9,737 nucleotides of DNA from the NCBI GenBank assembly GCA_028293005.1, contig JAQGLH010000335.1, positions 1-9,737 on the forward strand. Reading direction: 5' to 3'. The notes beneath the pieces were generated by a model, which worked only from the letters and a program-made list of their open reading frames with translations, did not search any database and was not told the DNA's origin. Below, piece by piece: positions 6,656-9,737 of the stretch; the first letter of the stretch is position 1, and each line of letters opens with the position of its first letter. The stretch is from Alphaproteobacteria bacterium. GTDB taxonomy: Bacteria > Pseudomonadota > Alphaproteobacteria > Sphingomonadales > Sphingomonadaceae. The position numbers and the translations under genes were made by a program.

Positions 6656-7099
6656 TCGATCATCAATTGGGCGGCGGTGCTGCTTGCGTTCGTGTCGCTT
6701 GCCGGAGGGTGCGCATCTCCCGCGGCCGCACAAAGCTGTTCGGCTGGAACCGAGCCGGTGGTGTTCGGCGCTTACGATACGCTCGCGAGCGGCTCGGTCG
6801 ACGGTACGGGTAGAGTGCTCGTGCATTGCGATGCGCCGGCCGATTACGTGATCACCCTCACCCCGGGCAACGGCACCGTCGCAGCGCGCGAAATGCAAGG
6901 CGGCGCGAATCGATTGCTCTACAATCTTTATACCGACCCGACCTACCTCACACCCTGGGGCGACGGTTCCGGCACCGGGACGACCGTCGGCGCGGCCGGC
7001 ACGCAAGCGGACATCACCGTCTATGGCCGCATCCCCGCCCGGCAGAATGTCCCGGCCGGCGCTTACGCCGACGTGATCGGCGTCACGGTCCGATTCTAG
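6626..7099 (+). CDS. SCPU-domain fimbrial subunit, probable tip subunit
   Basis: This 157-residue protein has a signal peptide with basic residues (Arg3, Arg8), a hydrophobic stretch (~10-27) and probable cleavage after PAAA or PAAAQ (residues 35-36). The SCPU domain has Cys38 and Cys68, with the same 30-residue spacing as in the first pilin, then VAAREMQGGANRLLYNLYTD, WGDG, VYGRIP and DVIGVTVRF. Unlike the first pilin, the mature chain starts almost directly at its first Cys and has no N-terminal donor strand. A subunit that cannot donate a strand can only be assembled first, at the tip. It is a single domain without the extra adhesin domain of two-domain tip proteins such as CsuE. I chose ATG 6626, whose ATGA overlaps the usher stop; ATG 6611 (AGGG 9 nt upstream) and ATG 6641 are in-frame alternatives. 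Cys29 in LAGGC is a poor lipobox, so a lipoprotein is unlikely. Confidence 0.87.
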   Translation: MTRVAMTRATSIINWAAVLLAFVSLAGGCASPAAAQSCSAGTEPVVFGAYDTLASGSVDGTGRVLVHCDAPADYVITLTPGNGTVAAREMQGGANRLLYNLYTDPTYLTPWGDGSGTGTTVGAAGTQADITVYGRIPARQNVPAGAYADVIGVTVRF

Positions 7100-7121
7100 G
7101 ATCGACGGTTTAACTTCGATC
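7100..7121. promoter_or_regulatory. Inverted repeat just after the fimbrial operon; possible regulator site or weak terminator
   Basis: GATCGA (7100-7105) and TCGATC (7116-7121) are perfect inverted arms around a 10-nt centre that itself contains GTTTAAC (7108-7114). It starts one base after the last base of the tip-subunit stop. No T-tract follows, so intrinsic termination is unconvincing. The overlapping TTAAC-TTCG-ATCAA (7110-7123) resembles an FNR/FixK-type box (TTGAC-N4-ATCAA), with one mismatch at a usually important G. A second pair, ATCAA (7119-7123) and TTGAT (7131-7135), lies next to it. Confidence 0.35.
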
Positions 7122-7130
7122 AATACCGGG

Positions 7131-7170
7131 TTGATACGGGAGCCCTTGTTCTGATATGGGCGCCCTTGCG
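7131..7170. promoter_or_regulatory. 20-bp tandem direct repeat, candidate operator upstream of the fused regulator gene
   Basis: Two adjacent 20-bp units, TTGATACGGGAGCCCTTGTT (7131-7150) and CTGATATGGGCGCCCTTGCG (7151-7170), agree at 15 of 20 positions. The conserved core is TGATA-N-GGG-N-GCCCTTG. Each unit holds a near-palindromic GGGNGCCC. The 20-bp period is about two helical turns, so two proteins would bind on the same DNA face. The repeat ends 40 bp before the GTG start of the regulator. No classical promoter is clear; TTGATA at 7131-7136 resembles a -35 box. Confidence 0.55.
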
Positions 7171-7210
7171 TTCTATCGAACGATTACCGCTACTTAAGGC
7201 GAGATTTACC

Positions 7211-9737
7211 GTGTCCCCGGTTATTCATATTGTCGACGACGACGCGCTGGTGCGCGCGGCGACCAGCTACCTTTTGACCACCCAAGGCTACGTCACGCAG
7301 ATCTATTCAAGCGGCGAGGAATTGCTGTCGCAGACCAGTCTGGGGCCAGGCTGCATCCTGCTCGATCTGCGGATGCCGGGGCCGGGCGGCACCGAGGTGA
7401 TGGCCGAGCTCACCAAGCGCGGCGTATCGCTCCCTGTCGTGATGATGAGCGGTCATGGCGATCTTGCGGTTGCCGTCCAGGCGATGAAGCTCGGAGCGGT
7501 GGACTTCATAGAAAAGCCCTATCAGGAGCGTCATCTCGTGGCGGTGATCGAGCGCGCGCTCGAGGCCGACGCGGTGCGGCGCGACAAGCGCACGGTCAGC
7601 TCCGCGGCCGCGGCGAAGCTCGACCTTCTGTCGCCGCGCGAGCGCCAGATCCTTCGCGGTTTGCTCGCGGGCCTCAGCAACAAAGGCATCGCACGGCGCC
7701 TCGGCCTCAGCCCGAGAACGGTCGAGATGCACCGCGCCAACATGATGAACGACCTCGGCGTGGCCAGCCTTTCGGAGGCCGTCCGCATCGCCATCGACGC
7801 CGATCTGTTGCCTCTCGACGAGGAAAACGACCAGGGGCGCCCGACCGAGCCGGTCCGATCGATCGCCCACAACAAAGGGCCGGCGCGCCAGAAGCCGATG
7901 ATCGAGGTGCCGCCGCCGTTGCTCGACGTGCTCGAGGGCACGCTCGATGGCGCCTTCCTGCTCGATCGCGATTGGCGCTTCGCCTATTTGAACAAGAATG
8001 CGACCGCCGCGCTCGCACGTGGCGGCGACCTGATCGGGCAGGTCGTCTGGGAAGCATTCCCGCTCTCCACGGGCACCAAGGTCTGGGACAATTTTCATCG
8101 CACGGCTGCGGATGGGCAGCCCACGCGCTTCGAATTCTATAGCCCGGACCTCGAGGCCTGGTTCGAGGTCAACGCCCGTTCCGGGACGCCGGGACTCCAG
8201 GTCTTCTTCCGCGACGTCACGTCGGCACGGCGGGTCAACGCCTCGCTCCGCTTGAGCGAGGAAGCCTTGCTGCTCGCGCTCGACTCGTCCGGTGACGGGG
8301 CCTGGGACTGGAACATCGAGACCGGCGACATCGCCATGTCGGCACGCTTCCTCGAGCAGCTCGGCTATCAGCCGGATGTCCTGCCCGGCCGTTTCGACAC
8401 CGTGCGCGAGATGGTCCATCCCGACGATTGGCCGCGCATGACGGCCAGGCTCGCGGACCACGTCGAGGGCCGTACCGAATTTTATTCCTGCGAGTATCGG
8501 CTTCGGCGGGGGGACGGGAGCTGGTGCTGGAATTTCGATCGCGGACGCATCGTCGCACGCGATCCCGCGTCCGGGGCGCCGACCCGCATGGTCGGCTGCG
8601 CGTCCGATGTCACCGCCCGCAAGCAGGAGGAAGAACGGGCGCAGGAAGCGTTCCAGCGTCTTGCCCTGGCGCAGAAGAACGCCGGCGCCGGAACCTGGGA
8701 TCTGGACCTCGTGACCCGGCAAGTCCGCCTTTGCAGCCGCAGCCTGGAGCTGCACGGCCTGCGGCCGGACGGGCCGAACCTGTTGAGCGAGGAGGAATGG
8801 CGCGCCTCGCTCGACCCTGACGATGCGCAACAGGCGCTCGCGGTAATGATCCGCGCGATCGAGTCCGGCGGCACCTATGAAATGCGCGACCGGACGTTCT
8901 CCGCCGATGGTGGCGAGCGATGGGTGCTCGGGCTCGGCAAGGCCGTGCTCGATCACGACGGCAAGCCGCGTCGCTTCGTCGGGCTCAACCAGGATATCAC
9001 CGAGCGTGTCCATTCGCGGCAGGAGCTCAAGCAGGTCCAGGCGGAAATCGCCCATCTATCCCGCCTCAGCGCGATGGGCGCGATCGCGTCGACGCTCGCC
9101 CATGAGCTCAATCAGCCGCTGACGGCGGTATCCAATTTCTTGCGCGGCATCAGGCGCTCGCTGGTCCAGCGCGCCGAGGCGGACGAGCCGGTGATGAGCG
9201 CAATCTCCGGAGCGGAGAAAAGCGCGCGCTATGCCGCCGATGTCGTCCGCCGGCTTCGCGAGCATGTCGAGCAGGGCATCGTGCAGAGGAAGCCCGAACG
9301 ACTCTCCGCCGTGATCGCCGAGGCGATCAGCCTCAGCTCGGCCAGATCCGGCGACGAGGTCGCGATCGTCGCCGATGTTGCCGCCGATGCCGATCGGGTG
9401 CTGATCGATCGCGTGCAGATCGAGCAGGTGCTGCTCAACCTCATCCGCAACGGCACCGAGGCGATGGCGGCGGCGGGATGCAACAGCCCGGTCGAGATCG
9501 CAGTGCGGCGAGCGGCAGGCGACGAAGCGCTGGTGCGTGTCAGCGACGCCGGTCCCGGGCTCGACGAGGAGGTCAAGCAACGGCTCTTCGCCTCGCTTGC
9601 CAGCACCAAGCAAAAGGGAATGGGCCTGGGCCTCTCGATCTGCCGGACGATCATCGAGGAGCATCACGGCCGCATCTGGGCCGAGGACAATCCGTCCGGT
9701 GGGGCCTCATTCTACTTCACCCTACCGCGGGCGCAGG
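7211..9737 (+). CDS. Fused response regulator-histidine kinase: REC, LuxR-type HTH, three PAS, HisKA, HATPase (3' end outside window)
   Basis: One frame is open for 842 codons from GTG 7211 to the window edge. A ribosome site (GGCGAG, 7198-7203) lies 7 nt upstream. Residues 4-117 are a FixJ-like receiver: acidic Asp9/Asp10, phosphoacceptor Asp52 in LLDLRMPG, Ser80, Lys102 in FIEKPY. Residues 137-200 are a LuxR/FixJ HTH (LSPRERQIL, SNKGIARRLGLSPRTVEMHRA). A Pro/Gln-rich linker (~201-235) leads to PAS domains at about 236-340, 348-472 and 480-600; the last two have the GAWDW/GTWDL start and end in DVTARK and DITERV. The HisKA H-box is AHELNQPL with His631, as in FixL. The ATPase has an N-box (LLNLIRNGTEAM, 741-752), G1 (DAGPG, 779-783) and G2 (STKQKGMGLGLS, 798-809); the F-box reads LFASLA rather than LFEPFF. 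No transmembrane segment or FixL-type haem site is evident, so it is probably a soluble cytoplasmic sensor. It probably autophosphorylates at His631 and passes phosphate to Asp52 in cis or within a dimer. It follows the fimbrial operon by 111 nt. Confidence 0.92.
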   Translation, partial: MSPVIHIVDDDALVRAATSYLLTTQGYVTQIYSSGEELLSQTSLGPGCILLDLRMPGPGGTEVMAELTKRGVSLPVVMMSGHGDLAVAVQAMKLGAVDFIEKPYQERHLVAVIERALEADAVRRDKRTVSSAAAAKLDLLSPRERQILRGLLAGLSNKGIARRLGLSPRTVEMHRANMMNDLGVASLSEAVRIAIDADLLPLDEENDQGRPTEPVRSIAHNKGPARQKPMIEVPPPLLDVLEGTLDGAFLLDRDWRFAYLNKNATAALARGGDLIGQVVWEAFPLSTGTKVWDNFHRTAADGQPTRFEFYSPDLEAWFEVNARSGTPGLQVFFRDVTSARRVNASLRLSEEALLLALDSSGDGAWDWNIETGDIAMSARFLEQLGYQPDVLPGRFDTVREMVHPDDWPRMTARLADHVEGRTEFYSCEYRLRRGDGSWCWNFDRGRIVARDPASGAPTRMVGCASDVTARKQEEERAQEAFQRLALAQKNAGAGTWDLDLVTRQVRLCSRSLELHGLRPDGPNLLSEEEWRASLDPDDAQQALAVMIRAIESGGTYEMRDRTFSADGGERWVLGLGKAVLDHDGKPRRFVGLNQDITERVHSRQELKQVQAEIAHLSRLSAMGAIASTLAHELNQPLTAVSNFLRGIRRSLVQRAEADEPVMSAISGAEKSARYAADVVRRLREHVEQGIVQRKPERLSAVIAEAISLSSARSGDEVAIVADVAADADRVLIDRVQIEQVLLNLIRNGTEAMAAAGCNSPVEIAVRRAAGDEALVRVSDAGPGLDEEVKQRLFASLASTKQKGMGLGLSICRTIIEEHHGRIWAEDNPSGGASFYFTLPRAQ

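Noticed and set aside
6698..6716. Lipoprotein signal (LAGGC) in the tip subunit
   Set aside because: Position -3 to the Cys is Ala instead of Leu/Val/Ile, and a good signal peptidase I site (PAAA, then QSC) follows; the pilin fold also argues against a lipid anchor.
7790..7925. Possibility that the REC-HTH/kinase fusion is an artefact of a missed stop or frameshift
   Set aside because: The frame is continuous through the linker with normal codon use and a typical Pro/Gln/Glu-rich interdomain sequence, and no separate start with a good ribosome site stands out before the first PAS domain. Resequencing would still be the decisive test.
7910..9010. Haem-binding FixL-type or flavin-binding LOV-type PAS domain
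   Set aside because: None of the three PAS domains shows the LOV motif around its active Cys or a clear equivalent of the FixL proximal His, so an oxygen or light sensor cannot be claimed.
7307..9055. 582-codon open frame on the minus strand opposite the fused regulator
   Set aside because: The plus-strand frame encodes unmistakable REC, HTH, PAS and kinase motifs; the minus frame shows no domain and is a codon-bias shadow.

Overview
This window looks like a piece of an alphaproteobacterial chromosome, most likely a sphingomonad (Sphingomonadales). The sequence is GC-rich, third codon positions are dominated by G and C, and the gene content fits: oligopeptidase B, a spore-coat-U type chaperone-usher operon and FixL/FixJ-type signalling modules. 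The assignment is an inference from style and content, not a database match. I see no tRNA, rRNA, insertion sequence, CRISPR array or phage gene.

Layout. (1) Positions 1-888 (+) are the C-terminal part of an S9A peptidase, oligopeptidase B, with its full catalytic triad. (2) Positions 858-2874 (-) are a two-gene unit: seryl-tRNA synthetase (serS, GTG start), then 10 nt later an alpha/beta hydrolase whose 3' end overlaps the peptidase gene tail to tail by 31 bp. (3) Positions 2875-3117 are a divergent intergenic region between serS and a fimbrial operon. It holds a long stem-loop in the presumed 5' leader of the operon. (4) Positions 3118-7099 (+) are a compact archaic-type chaperone-usher operon: SCPU-domain pilin, periplasmic chaperone, outer-membrane usher, second SCPU-domain subunit. 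The genes are 4 nt apart or overlap. Strong GC hairpins lie about 24 nt inside both the chaperone and usher genes. The second SCPU protein lacks the N-terminal strand seen in the first, so it is probably the tip subunit. (5) Positions 7100-7210 are a short intergenic region with inverted repeats and a 20-bp tandem direct repeat that looks like an operator. (6) From 7211 to the window edge runs one uninterrupted reading frame that does not stop. It encodes a FixJ-like response regulator (REC plus LuxR-type HTH), then three PAS domains and a FixL-like histidine kinase (HisKA plus HATPase) in the same chain.

How the parts may work together. The four fimbrial genes form a complete minimal secretion and assembly line: pilin, chaperone, usher and tip. 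The REC-HTH-PAS-PAS-PAS-HisKA-HATPase protein would combine sensor, kinase, phosphoreceiver and DNA-binding output in one soluble polypeptide, in the opposite order to classical hybrid two-component proteins. It lies just downstream of the fimbrial operon on the same strand, and the 20-bp tandem repeat in front of it could be its own binding site. Control of the fimbrial operon by this protein is plausible but not shown by the sequence. The fused two-component protein and its repeat are the most unusual content of the window.
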